This document shows positions 1 to 8,254 of a DNA stretch of 64,000 nt, in pieces (the stretch's first letter is position 1; each line of letters opens with the position of its first letter). Source of the stretch: CAXMST01 sp963712765 (lineage in GTDB: Bacteria > Actinomycetota > Thermoleophilia > Solirubrobacterales > 70-9); the NCBI GenBank assembly GCA_963712765.1, contig CAVQIX010000005.1:438577-502576 (forward strand). The letters run 5' to 3'. The translations under genes and the position numbers were made by a program. The notes below the pieces were generated by a model. It ran no database searches. It was not told where the DNA came from and saw nothing but the letters and a program-made list of their open reading frames with translations.

Positions 1-887
1 TCCGGTGTCGACGGCGACTCGGCAACGGATCGAGTTCAGGAGGCGAGGCGACGAGACGTGGAAGTCGGCCACGACACGGCTCAACGGCGAGACGGCTCTA
101 CAAGCGCGATCGTGTCGGATGCCTATCCGGCCAGGCGAGTACGTGTTCCGTGTCTCGGCGAAAGACCTGGCCGGAAACGAGGCGGAGTACGGATCGGAGA
201 GAGGACGGGCGCCCGATGGTCCTTGAGTTCCCGCTGAAGGACAAGGTCGAGATCGACGCGTCGCTCGGCAATGGCGCCGACGATCAGACCGTTGCCTACC
301 GGCGCGAGGGCCTGGTTACGGGGAAGCTCCTCGACGACTCGGGAGAGCCGGTTCGGGGCGAGGAGGTGACGGTCGTGGAGACCTTCGACGATGGCTCCCT
401 GATCGAGCATCGCGAGCGCCGGGTGAGCACGGACTCCCGGGGGAGGTACCGCTCGAAGCTGCCCGGAGGACCCTCCCGAGACGTGTCCGTGAGCTACTCC
501 GGATCGAAGCGCTACCGGGAGGACCGTCAGACCGGCCTCGACTTCAACGTGCGCGGCGCGGCGAAGCTGAAGGCCTCGCGGCGCAAGGTACGCGCCGGCC
601 GGTGGGTGGCCTTCAGGGGCCGGGTGAAGCGTTACTTCGCGCGAATCCCCCGGGGCGGCAAGCTCGTCGAGGTCCAGGTGAAGGCCGGGCAACAATGGAC
701 GACACTGCAGGAGGCGGTCGGGACAGATGACCGCGGCCGGGTCAAGCTCCGGCACCGCTTCCGCGGCTTCTACACCGAGCCGGTCACCTTCACGTTCAGG
801 CTGAAGGCAACGCGCGAGAACGGATGGCCCTACCGGGGCGCAGCGGTGTCGCGGAAGCAGCGCGTCACGGTGCTGCCCAAGGGGTAG
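1..887 (+). pseudogene. Frameshifted secreted Ig/carboxypeptidase-regulatory-like protein, 3' part
   Basis: The window opens inside this gene. Frame 2 encodes a beta-strand pattern ending in FRVSAKDLAGNEAEYGSE, typical of Ig/fibronectin-like surface modules, and hits a stop at 224-226. The same protein continues in frame 3 from about base 205 (MVLEFPLKDKV, then VTGKLLDDSGEPVRG, a carboxypeptidase-regulatory-like strand set) to a TAG at 885-887. The switch lies in the G/A-rich stretch 193-206, and one extra base there explains it. What is left is an extracellular beta-sandwich protein without visible catalytic residues, so an adhesion or structural role is only a guess. The frameshift may be a sequencing error or a real inactivation. 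The 5' end lies outside the window. Confidence 0.6.
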
Positions 888-957
888 GCGGGCGATCGTG
901 GGTCATCATCCGTGCGGCGCTACCCTGGCCAGCCGAACGGGTTGGAGTAGATAGCCG

Positions 958-1564
958 ATGCGCCCCAGGCTCACATTCGCCAACGTCATGTCCGTCGTCG
1001 CGGTATTCATCGCCCTGGGCGGAACAGCCGTGGCGCTGAAGGCAAACAGCGTTGGCAGCCGCGCGATCAAGAACGAGACCGTCAAGAGCAGCGATCTGCG
1101 TGACGGCAAGGTGAAGGGCAAGGATCTCGCCGAGGGCCTCGGGGGATCGCGAGCTGGATGCAACAGCTCATCGACTCGTGCCGGGCGTGCTGATGAAGAG
1201 CACCTCTGGATCTTGCGATCCGACCTCGAAGGTGTTCGTGGAATGCGGTTCGCTGTTCCTCAACGTTGGCGACCGCTCCCAAGCGATGCTGGTCGCAGGC
1301 GGGGAGCAGTATGGCGAGACCAACGCTGAGGGCATCTGCCGGTTTCAGTCGGATGGGAGGGCTCTCTTGGGTTCGGCGCCCCCCTCCTTTGGAGACCCCG
1401 GGCTGATGAGACCTCCGTCTCAGGCCAATGGCTTTGGCATGACCGCGGTGTCAGATCCGCTCGGCCCCGGAGAGCGGATCTTCAAGGTCGAGTGCAACCA
1501 GGGCTCGTCAGCCGATGTCGTCTTCTCGCTCACCTTCTCCGTGCTCGCCACGGGTCCGCAATAG
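958..1564 (+). pseudogene. LTFANVMSV-type secreted protein, frameshifted
   Basis: The N-terminus MRPRLTFANVMSVVAVFIAL followed by GGTAVA is the signal/anchor sequence of a secreted family that I associate with Thermoleophilia. It is followed by the usual KNSVGS-like linker (ANSVGSRAIKNETVKSSDLR). Frame 1 carries this part as far as DLAEGLGG near base 1143 and then turns into unrelated sequence. Frame 2 takes over with DRELDATAHRLVPGVLMKS and runs to a TAG at 1562-1564, giving a C-terminal domain with two or three Cys (GSCDPTSKVFVECGS, EGICRF). The shift falls on a run of five G at 1141-1145. Function unknown; presumably exported. Either a homopolymer error or a true pseudogene. Confidence 0.65.
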
Positions 1565-1568
1565 CGCT

Positions 1569-2324
1569 CTACCGGCGCTCCCGCTCCCGCATCCAGTCGC
1601 CGAAGGTCCGGCTCCCCCGGTGGTCAGGGCTCTCATCGCATAGCGCGCCCGACCTCAACGCCCGGCCGAGCTTTGGGGGCAGCGGCGGGGGAACGACAAG
1701 CGCGCGATGCCCCTTCGCAGCGCGCCAGGCCTCCGCGTAGTCGCGCAGCTCGCGTGCATACGGGCCGGCTACTGAGATGCGGGCACCGGTCGGATCGGCC
1801 TTGGCGACGTCGGCGATCGCGCTCGCGGCCTCGACCGGGTCGATCGGTTGCAGCCTGGCGCGGCCGCCGGGGAGGATCCGGAAGCGGTCGGCGGCCTCGA
1901 AGAGCTGGGCGATCAGGGTGTGGAACTGGCTCGCGCGGACGATCGTGAAGGGGACGCCCGCCGATGCCACCAGCTCCTCCTGCTCGACCTTGATCCGGTA
2001 GTAGGGAAGCGGCACCCGCTCGATGCCGATGATCGAGATGCAGACGTGGTGCCCGACGCCGGCGTCGCGGGCGGCGTCGAGCAGCCTGCGCCCGCCCTCG
2101 ACCAGAACCTTGCGGGCGGGCTTCGGCGAGGGACCGGCGTTGCTGGCGTCGATCGTCACCTCGACGCCGGCGAGCGCATCGACGAGGCCCCGGCCCGTGG
2201 TGAGGTCGACCGGATAGGTCTCGGAGCCGCGGCTGAGGCGGCGGACCGTGTGGCCGCGGTGCTCCAGCTCCTCGACCATCGGACGGCCGATCGACCCCGT
2301 CGCTCCAATGACCGCGATCTCCAC
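1569..2324 (-). CDS. NmrA-like NAD(P)-binding reductase
   Basis: A 251-aa atypical short-chain dehydrogenase. It opens with a Rossmann nucleotide-binding motif, IAVIGATGSIGRPMVEELEH, and has the YYRIKVEQEELV segment (YxxxK) and VPFTIVRASQFH typical of NmrA/NAD(P)H-binding proteins that resemble sugar-nucleotide epimerases. I place the start at the GTG at 2322-2324 because the glycine-rich beta strand begins immediately after it; a longer frame to 2405 adds 27 residues of low-complexity sequence. Cytoplasmic redox or sensor role; the substrate cannot be read from the sequence. It lies 4 nt from the end of the frameshifted secreted gene, convergent with it. Confidence 0.8.
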   Translation of the reverse strand: MEIAVIGATGSIGRPMVEELEHRGHTVRRLSRGSETYPVDLTTGRGLVDALAGVEVTIDASNAGPSPKPARKVLVEGGRRLLDAARDAGVGHHVCISIIGIERVPLPYYRIKVEQEELVASAGVPFTIVRASQFHTLIAQLFEAADRFRILPGGRARLQPIDPVEAASAIADVAKADPTGARISVAGPYARELRDYAEAWRAAKGHRALVVPPPLPPKLGRALRSGALCDESPDHRGSRTFGDWMRERERR

Positions 2325-2450
2325 GTCGCAAGTATGCGACAGAAGCGAGGACGGAGCCTGGTCGCGATCGCCGAGTGACGAGTTGCGGCGGCCAACCCGC
2401 CTCAACTCGCCACTGACGAGCAGTCCCTCCGCTCCCCTCTTAACGCGAAC

Positions 2451-2475
2451 GAGGCGCCCGGAAGCCGGACGCCTC
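2451..2475 (-). terminator. GC-rich hairpin downstream of the Cys-rich HTH gene
   Basis: GAGGCG...CGCCTC arms flank an inner CGG/CCG pair with an AAG loop. It lies 24 nt after the stop of the minus-strand gene ending at 2499. There is no U-run on the minus strand, so termination is inferred from position and stem only. Confidence 0.45.
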
Positions 2476-2498
2476 GATGCGTAGGTGCTTTGTGCCTG

Positions 2499-2876
2499 CT
2501 AGGCGGCGCGCTTGATGCCCAGGCGCTTGCGAGCCTTGCTGACGGCCATCACCGAGCAGCGGGATGCGCGGGCGATGTCGCCGTCACGCCGGTCGGGGTC
2601 GCGACGGATCTCGAACTCGACGACGGCCTGGCTGCGGACCTTCGCGCGGACGGCGGGAGCGTCGCCACCCATGTCGGCGAGGGCGTCATCGACGGCGAGC
2701 TCACGGCGGCAGGCGAGGCAGTAGGACTGCCCGTTCTTGACGACCCAGTTGGCGGGGACCTTCTCACGCTTGTTCTGCGGGATCCAGGTGGTGGTCATCT
2801 CGCAACGGGCGCAGGTCCGCTCGAAGACCTCCTCGGTGGTCTCGGTCGGCAGAAGCATCTCGGCAGTCGGCGGCAT
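2499..2876 (-). CDS. Small Cys-rich (zinc-ribbon-like) protein with C-terminal HTH
   Basis: 125 aa. The N-terminal half has two CxxC pairs (TCARCEM and YCLACRRE) about 30 residues apart, the spacing of a zinc ribbon. The C-terminal half, GDIARASRCSVMAVSKARKRL, reads as a helix-turn-helix resembling a short sigma-like or MerR-like DNA-binding motif. I infer a small DNA-binding regulator or nucleoid factor; no named family is recognised. The ATG at 2874-2876 is preferred over an upstream in-frame start at 3005 because the longer form would begin inside the promoter described below. An AAGGAG lies about 14 nt upstream, longer spacing than ideal. Transcription probably starts near 2989, leaving a 110-nt leader containing a terminator-like hairpin. 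Confidence 0.7.
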   Translation of the reverse strand: MPPTAEMLLPTETTEEVFERTCARCEMTTTWIPQNKREKVPANWVVKNGQSYCLACRRELAVDDALADMGGDAPAVRAKVRSQAVVEFEIRRDPDRRDGDIARASRCSVMAVSKARKRLGIKRAA

Positions 2877-2955
2877 ATCTGTTCTCGTTACTCCTTTGCA
2901 GGCATAGGGAAGGTGTTCCGGAGGCGCGGGGCCTACTTGGCGCGTCTCGACGGAC

Positions 2956-2975
2956 AAAAAGACGGCCGCCGTCTT
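2956..2975 (-). terminator. Rho-independent-type hairpin with U-tract inside the leader
   Basis: On the minus strand AAGACGG-CGG-CCGTCTT is followed directly by further T residues (five T in all), a textbook intrinsic terminator. It sits between the promoter at 2996-3024 and the start codon at 2876. It could end readthrough from the antiporter gene (stop at 3097) or act as an attenuator of the HTH gene. Confidence 0.7.
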
Positions 2976-2995
2976 GTTGGCGAACCGACACAGAA

Positions 2996-3024
2996 AACTT
3001 ATCAACTGACCCGCGCGGTGTCAA
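2996..3024 (-). promoter_or_regulatory. Sigma70-type promoter of the Cys-rich HTH gene
   Basis: Read on the minus strand: TTGACA at 3024-3019, a 17-nt spacer, and TAAGTT at 3001-2996. The -35 is a perfect consensus, rare in DNA this GC-rich. The predicted start of transcription is near 2989, just before the U-tract hairpin. Confidence 0.65.
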
Positions 3025-3027
3025 GGT

Positions 3028-3045
3028 CTACCCCAGATGGGGTAG
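3028..3045. promoter_or_regulatory. Perfect 18-nt palindrome (possible operator)
   Basis: CTACCCCAGATGGGGTAG would be symmetric but for its GA centre: arms CTACCCCA and TGGGGTAG match exactly. It lies 3 nt upstream of the -35 box of the promoter at 2996-3024 and 51 nt past the antiporter stop. The position fits an activator/repressor site or the antiporter's terminator; no U-run favours the first. Confidence 0.45.
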
Positions 3046-3096
3046 AAATCAGTGACGATACAGCGCCGGTGGACTCAAGGCCCTTTGTGGACGTTA

Positions 3097-4317
3097 CTAG
3101 AGCCGGCCTTCTGCGGGTCGCTCCTCGATCGGTTCGTCCTCGACGTAGGTCCTGGGCGCGCCGTGGCGCACATGCATCCCGATCAGCGGCAGGATCGCGG
3201 TCGAGAGCATCGCCGCCCCGACCAGCGCTGCCGCCGTTCCCGAGCTCATCTCATCGCGCTCGACCGCGATCGTCGTGATCGCCACCACCAACGGCAGGGC
3301 GGTGGCGCTGTAGATGCCGAGCGCGACCCGGTTGCGCAGCACGAGCATGCGGCGGTAGAGCAGCAGGGCCGGCACCCCGCGCACGAAGAGGAAGGCGAGC
3401 AGGAAGACCGGCACCGTAGCCGCCAGCGCAGGGTCGTCGACCAGCGCGGCGATGTCGAACTGGATCCCGCTGTATACGAAGAAGAACGGGATCAGGAAGC
3501 CGTAGCCAACCGCGTTCAGCTTCGACTCGAGCACATCGACCTCGCGATCCTTGAGCGCGAGGCTGACGATGATCCCGGCGAGGAACCCTCCGAGGAGCAG
3601 ATCGAGCCCGAGCTGGGTGGCGAGGGCGACCAGGGCGAAGATGATCACCACCGTGATCCGGACGCCGAGCTGGCTCGAGCCCTCCAGGGTGCGCTCGATC
3701 AGATTCCAGGTGCGGCCGATCGAGCGCATCGCGACCAAAGCGGCGATCAGCGTCAGGAGCAGGAATGCGATCAGGATCGCGGCGCTAGACAGAGCGGTCT
3801 TGGTCGAGAACAGGATCGTGACGATCAGGATCGGCCCGAACTCGCCCGCGGCTCCGGCCGCGAGCAGGAAGGTGCCGAAGCGGGTCCGCATCTCGCCGAC
3901 GTCCTTGAGGATCGGGATCAGGGTCCCGATCGCGGTGGTCGCCAGGGCCGAGCCGAGGAACAGGATCCCGTCGTGAGTGTCGAAGATCAGGACGATCGCC
4001 GCGATCCCGTAGGCGAGCACAAGCGAGAGCGCCCAACCCGCACCCGCCAGGCGAATCGGCATACCGCGGATGTGGCGGAACTCGATCTCGTAGCCGGCGA
4101 AGAAGAAGAGCATCCCGAGGCCGAGGTTGGAGAAGAAGAGGACGAAGTCGTCGGACTCGGCAAGCCCGAGCACCTCGGGGCCGATGAGGACCCCGAGCAG
4201 GATCTCGATCACCACGACCGGCAGGGCCAGGCGGGCGGGAGCGATCCCGGCGATCGCGGCGGCGATCGCCGCCGCCGCGACGATCACGAAGAAGCTCTGG
4301 GTATCGACGTCGACCAT
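3097..4317 (-). CDS. Cation:proton antiporter, CPA2 (KefB/GerN-like) family
   Basis: 406 aa, almost entirely hydrophobic, with about 12 membrane segments. Matching features of the monovalent cation:proton antiporter-2 family are LGMLFFFAGYEIE (TM3-4), LGSALATTAIGTLIPIL (the unwound TM region), GAAGEFGPILIV (the acidic residue expected at the ion site) and LDLLLGGFLAGIIVS. It is likely to exchange K+ or Na+ for H+ across the membrane. No C-terminal TrkA-N/RCK regulatory domain is present; the protein stops after a short acidic tail. The start is the ATG at 4315-4317, directly ahead of the first helix; the frame upstream is Arg/Pro/Ser-rich and non-coding in character. Confidence 0.88.
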   Translation of the reverse strand: MVDVDTQSFFVIVAAAAIAAAIAGIAPARLALPVVVIEILLGVLIGPEVLGLAESDDFVLFFSNLGLGMLFFFAGYEIEFRHIRGMPIRLAGAGWALSLVLAYGIAAIVLIFDTHDGILFLGSALATTAIGTLIPILKDVGEMRTRFGTFLLAAGAAGEFGPILIVTILFSTKTALSSAAILIAFLLLTLIAALVAMRSIGRTWNLIERTLEGSSQLGVRITVVIIFALVALATQLGLDLLLGGFLAGIIVSLALKDREVDVLESKLNAVGYGFLIPFFFVYSGIQFDIAALVDDPALAATVPVFLLAFLFVRGVPALLLYRRMLVLRNRVALGIYSATALPLVVAITTIAVERDEMSSGTAAALVGAAMLSTAILPLIGMHVRHGAPRTYVEDEPIEERPAEGRL

Positions 4318-4375
4318 GGCTCGGTCGCCGGAGGCTATCGCTGCGCCCGCGACAGCATCCCACGGCGCCGGACGC

Positions 4376-5815
4376 CTAGCCGCCGGCCTGGGTCCAAACG
4401 TCGCCGGGCCGGTGCTCGTGCCAGCGCAGCTCGTCCTCGAGCTGGGAGGCGAGCGAAAGCAGCAGCGGCTCGGAGCCCTCGTGGCCGAGCAGCTGGACGC
4501 CGACCGGCAGCCCCTCAACGAACCCGGCGGGAACGCTGATCGCGGGCCACCCGAGCACGTTCCAGGGCCAGGCGAAGGGGCAGTGGGCGACCACGACGCG
4601 GTCGGTCTGCCACTCCGAGAGGCCGTCGATGGCACCGAGCGGCGGCGCAGGCTTGGCGGTGGTCGGAACCACGACGACGTCGAATTCGTCGAAGATCACG
4701 CCAATGCGTCGCTGGAACAGTCCCTCGGCGGCTCGGGCGGCGGCCAGGACCGGGCCGCCGAGCAGGCGGCCGCTGCGAGCGCTGGAGCGGGTCCGCTCGT
4801 CGAGCAGCCCGGGATCGGGCACCCGCTTCTCCCAATCGGCGACTCCGTTGGAGCCGCGGGGAACGAACGAGAGGCCGATCAAGCCGTAGGGGAGCTCGGA
4901 GCGCTCGAATTGGTGCCCAAGGCCGGCAAGGGTCTCCCCCACCTCCTCGGCCCGGCGCCTGACCCGGTAGTCGAGCTTGGCGGGCGCACCGCTGAACGGC
5001 GGGTCGAGCGAGAGCGCGATCCGCAGCCGGCCCGGGTCGCGACCGACAGCGTTGGAGAAGGGCTCGGCAGGCCGCGGAGGGCGATGCCTTTCGGCCGGAT
5101 GGTTACCGCTGAGGACGTCGAGCAGCAGCGCCGCATCGGCGACGGTGCGCGCCAGGGGGCCGTTGCAGGTGAGCCCGTTGAAGGCCTCGGGGTCGGGCCA
5201 GGTGGAGATCCTTCCCCGCTGCGGCTTGATCCCGACCAGGTTCGTCCAGGCGGCGGGGATCCGGACAGAGCCGGCTCCGTCGGAGCCGACCGCGCCCGAG
5301 ACCAGTCCGGCGGAAACGGCGGCCGCCGAGCCTCCCGAGGAGCCGCCCGGCGTGTGGCCGGTGTTCCAGGGGTTGGCGGTGGCGCCGAAGTCCTCACCCT
5401 CGGTGAAGGGCCACTGCCCGAACTCAGGGGTGGTGGTCTTGCCGACGATCACGGCGCCGGCGACCCGCAGCCGGCGCACGAGCTCCGCGTCCTTGGCCTC
5501 CCGGGGGAAGTCCCCGGCGCAGCCGAACCTGGTCGCCTCGCCGGCGAGGTCGGTGTCGTCCTTGATCGCGATCGGGACCCCCAGCAGCGGCGCCCGCTCG
5601 CCCGCCGCAAGCCGGCGATCGGCCGCCTCGGCCTCCGCGAGCGCCGCCTGGTGGCGAACGATGCGGAACGCGTTGAGGGTCGGCTGCGAGCCCTCGATCG
5701 CCTCCAGCCGCTGGGCGACCAACTCCCGTGAGCCGATCTCGCCGTCGGCGAGTGCGCCGGCCTCCGCCCCGAGGCCTTCGGCGCGGGCTTTCCTGTGGCT
5801 GGTCCCCGGCGTCAT
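4376..5815 (-). CDS. Amidase-signature family amidase
   Basis: 479 aa, the normal length for the family. The Ser-cisSer-Lys triad is visible: Lys85 in PIAIKDD, the cis-Ser in PGGSSGGSAAAVSAGL (about S160) and the nucleophile in GAGSVRIPA (S183). It hydrolyses a carboxamide, but amidase-signature enzymes have very different substrates (aryl-amides, urea derivatives, Asn/Gln-tRNA) and nothing here fixes which. A GatA role is unlikely because no GatB or GatC neighbours are seen. Start ATG at 5813-5815. It probably lies in the same transcription direction as the antiporter, 58 nt upstream of it. Confidence 0.88.
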   Translation of the reverse strand: MTPGTSHRKARAEGLGAEAGALADGEIGSRELVAQRLEAIEGSQPTLNAFRIVRHQAALAEAEAADRRLAAGERAPLLGVPIAIKDDTDLAGEATRFGCAGDFPREAKDAELVRRLRVAGAVIVGKTTTPEFGQWPFTEGEDFGATANPWNTGHTPGGSSGGSAAAVSAGLVSGAVGSDGAGSVRIPAAWTNLVGIKPQRGRISTWPDPEAFNGLTCNGPLARTVADAALLLDVLSGNHPAERHRPPRPAEPFSNAVGRDPGRLRIALSLDPPFSGAPAKLDYRVRRRAEEVGETLAGLGHQFERSELPYGLIGLSFVPRGSNGVADWEKRVPDPGLLDERTRSSARSGRLLGGPVLAAARAAEGLFQRRIGVIFDEFDVVVVPTTAKPAPPLGAIDGLSEWQTDRVVVAHCPFAWPWNVLGWPAISVPAGFVEGLPVGVQLLGHEGSEPLLLSLASQLEDELRWHEHRPGDVWTQAGG

Positions 5816-5906
5816 CGCGCCAGCAGGCTAGAGGACCTCGGGCGAGGCGACGCGACCCCGAGGCCGCGCATCCAGACCGGGTTCCCGGGGCCCGACTGCG
5901 GCCCGG

Positions 5907-8108
5907 TCAGCCGACCGGCTCGGGCTCGCGCTCCGTCTCCGGTCCCAATCGATCGGAGCCTTCGGCCGCCCGCTCATCAGCAGCCGGTCCGTCGACCTGG
6001 AGGCGGGGCAGGCGGCGCTCGAGCCATCCCGGCAGCCACCAGGCACGCTCGCCGAGGATCTCCATGATCGCCGGGACGAGCAGGCTGCGGATCACGAAGG
6101 CGTCGATAGCGATCGCGGTCGCGAGGCTGACGCCGAAGAGCTTGATGACCAGATCGCCGCCGAAGGCGAAGCTGGCGAAGACGCAGATCATGATCGCCGC
6201 CGCCGCGGTGATCACGCGGCCGGTGGAGGCGAGCCCGTGGACGACGGCACCGGTGGCGTCCCCGCGCCGCTCCCACTCCTCGTGCACTCGCGACATCAAG
6301 AAGACCTCGTAGTCCATCGAGAGCCCGAATACGATCGCGAAGACGAAGACCGGCAGGAAGGCGGCGATCGGCGCCGTCTCCGTGATTCCGATCAGCTCCC
6401 CGCCCCAGCCGAACTGGAAGATCGCGACGACGACGCCGAAGGAGGCGCCGATGCTGAGCACGTTCATCACAACCGCCTTGATCGGGACCAGGATCGAGCG
6501 GAAGGCGACCAGCAGCAGCAGAGCGCTGAGTGCGATGACGATCCCGAAGAAGAGCGGCAGCTTGCCCGCGATGAAGTCGGAGAAGTCGTTGGTGATCGCG
6601 GTCTCGCCGCCGAGGTGGGTCTCGGCGAGGCTGAGCTCGTCGAAGGGCGCGATCACCTCCGAGCGGAGTTTTCCGACCAGATCGCGGGTCTCGGCCTCCT
6701 GCGGGCCGGTGGTGGGAAAGACCGTCAGGACCTGTGTCTCGCCCGCCTGGCTACCGGCTGGGAGCGAGACCTCCGCGACGCCGTCGGCGGCCAGGAGCCG
6801 CTGACGCAGGCCGCTGCTGCCGCCACCGTCGGGACCGGCGTCGGTGAAGTCGCTGACGACCAGCAGCGGCCCGTTGAAACCGGGGCCGAAGCCCTCGGCG
6901 AGTAGGTCGTAGGCCTGGCGGGTGGTGGTCTCGTCGAGGTCGGTTCCGGCATCGGCATTGCCGATCTCGATCTGGGTGACCGGGACAGCCAGCAGGAGCA
7001 GGAAGGCGGTCGCACCGATCGCCGCCGGCCAGCGGCGGCGCTGGATCATCGCGCTCCACCGTGACCACTGCCGGCCCTCCTGGCCGCTGGTGCCCTTCGT
7101 TCCGGGCAACTTGAGGCGGTCGATCCGCGAGCCGACCCTGCTGAGCATCGCCGGCAGCAACGTCAGCGCAGCCAGCATCGTGACCAGGACCGCCAGGGAG
7201 GCAGCCAGCGCCGGGCCGTAGAGGAAGCCCGCGCCGATCGCGAACAGGCCGAGTAGCGAAACGCAGACCGTGGCGCCCGCGAACAGGACCGCTCGGCCGG
7301 AGGTGTCCATCGCCACCACGACCGCCTGATCGGCGTCCAGGCCCGAGCGTAGACCGGCCCTGAACCGGGTGACGACGAAGAGCGCATAGTCGATCCCGAC
7401 CCCGAGCCCGATCATCGCCGCGAGCTGCGGCGAGAAGTCGGGGGTGTCGACGAGGTGGGTGAGCACGGTGATCCCGCTGAGAGCGACGCCGAGAGCGATG
7501 ATCGCGGTCAGGATCGGCAGGCCCATCGCGACCGCCGACCCGAAGGTGATGAGCAGGATCACGATCGCCGCCCCGATACCGACCAGCTCGGCGGTTCCGG
7601 GCTCGGCCTGCTGAGCCTCGCGCACCGCCTCTCCACCGAGCTCGATCCGCAGGCCCCCGCCCTCGGCCCCCTCGGCGACCCTGATCAGCTCGTCGATCAA
7701 CGCCTCGTCGACCTCGAAGGAGCGCTCGGCGAGCTGGGCCGTTGCGAGCCCGATCCGCCCGTCCTCGGAGAGGACGCCGCCGGGGGCGAGCGGATCGTCG
7801 ACGCCGGCGATCCCCTCGACCCCGCCGGCCCCGGCCAGCACCCGCTCGACCCGTGGACGCAGGGAGGGACCGTCGAGCCGGCCCTGCTCGGCGACGAAGA
7901 CGAACTGGACGCTGTCGCCCGACTGAGCCGGAAACCGCTCCTCGAGCAGTGCGAGCGCCTGCTGGGAGTCGGACTCGGGAAGCTCGAAGTTGGTCGAGTA
8001 ATTCTCTCCGACCGCGGATGCCGCGGCGACCGCGACGACGAGCGCGAGCAGCCAGGCGCCGAAGGTGAGCCTGCGGTGGCGAATGCAGAGGCGGGCGAGC
8101 GAGCGCAT
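5907..8108 (-). CDS. MMPL/RND-family transporter
   Basis: 733 aa with the duplicated RND layout: TM1, a large extracytoplasmic loop, TM2-6, a short loop, then TM7, second periplasmic-type loop and TM8-12. Both halves keep the Asp-Tyr pair of the MmpL proton relay: GLGVGIDYALFVVTRFR in the first and GLSMDYEVFLMSRV in the second. MMPL proteins export lipids or other hydrophobic molecules using the proton gradient. The C-terminal cytosolic tail is short and acidic. No partner lipid-synthesis gene is adjacent. Start ATG at 8106-8108; divergent from the secreted protein at 8255. Confidence 0.9.
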   Translation of the reverse strand: MRSLARLCIRHRRLTFGAWLLALVVAVAAASAVGENYSTNFELPESDSQQALALLEERFPAQSGDSVQFVFVAEQGRLDGPSLRPRVERVLAGAGGVEGIAGVDDPLAPGGVLSEDGRIGLATAQLAERSFEVDEALIDELIRVAEGAEGGGLRIELGGEAVREAQQAEPGTAELVGIGAAIVILLITFGSAVAMGLPILTAIIALGVALSGITVLTHLVDTPDFSPQLAAMIGLGVGIDYALFVVTRFRAGLRSGLDADQAVVVAMDTSGRAVLFAGATVCVSLLGLFAIGAGFLYGPALAASLAVLVTMLAALTLLPAMLSRVGSRIDRLKLPGTKGTSGQEGRQWSRWSAMIQRRRWPAAIGATAFLLLLAVPVTQIEIGNADAGTDLDETTTRQAYDLLAEGFGPGFNGPLLVVSDFTDAGPDGGGSSGLRQRLLAADGVAEVSLPAGSQAGETQVLTVFPTTGPQEAETRDLVGKLRSEVIAPFDELSLAETHLGGETAITNDFSDFIAGKLPLFFGIVIALSALLLLVAFRSILVPIKAVVMNVLSIGASFGVVVAIFQFGWGGELIGITETAPIAAFLPVFVFAIVFGLSMDYEVFLMSRVHEEWERRGDATGAVVHGLASTGRVITAAAAIMICVFASFAFGGDLVIKLFGVSLATAIAIDAFVIRSLLVPAIMEILGERAWWLPGWLERRLPRLQVDGPAADERAAEGSDRLGPETEREPEPVG

Positions 8109-8254
8109 CAGGGGCCACTCTTATAGACGGTCGCCGCATTGGGCCACCCGTCCGGTGCTCGCGTGAGGCTGTGAGCGGACAGGTGTTTAGGGGTGGAGGC
8201 CTGATTCAAGGCCGATCCAGGCCTGCCGACGAAACTCATATCGGCAAAACCCAT

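Noticed and set aside
1136..1150. Programmed ribosomal frameshift at the G5 run
   Set aside because: There is no slippery heptamer plus downstream structure of a known type, and two other genes nearby are broken in the same way, favouring error or decay.
2325..2405. 27-residue N-terminal extension of the NmrA-like gene
   Set aside because: Low-complexity sequence ahead of a GTG directly preceding the Rossmann strand; no ribosome binding site for the longer form.
3052..5731. Long plus-strand open frames opposite the antiporter and amidase
   Set aside because: They are Arg/Asp/Gly-rich mirror frames caused by high GC3 of the real minus-strand genes; no domain is present.
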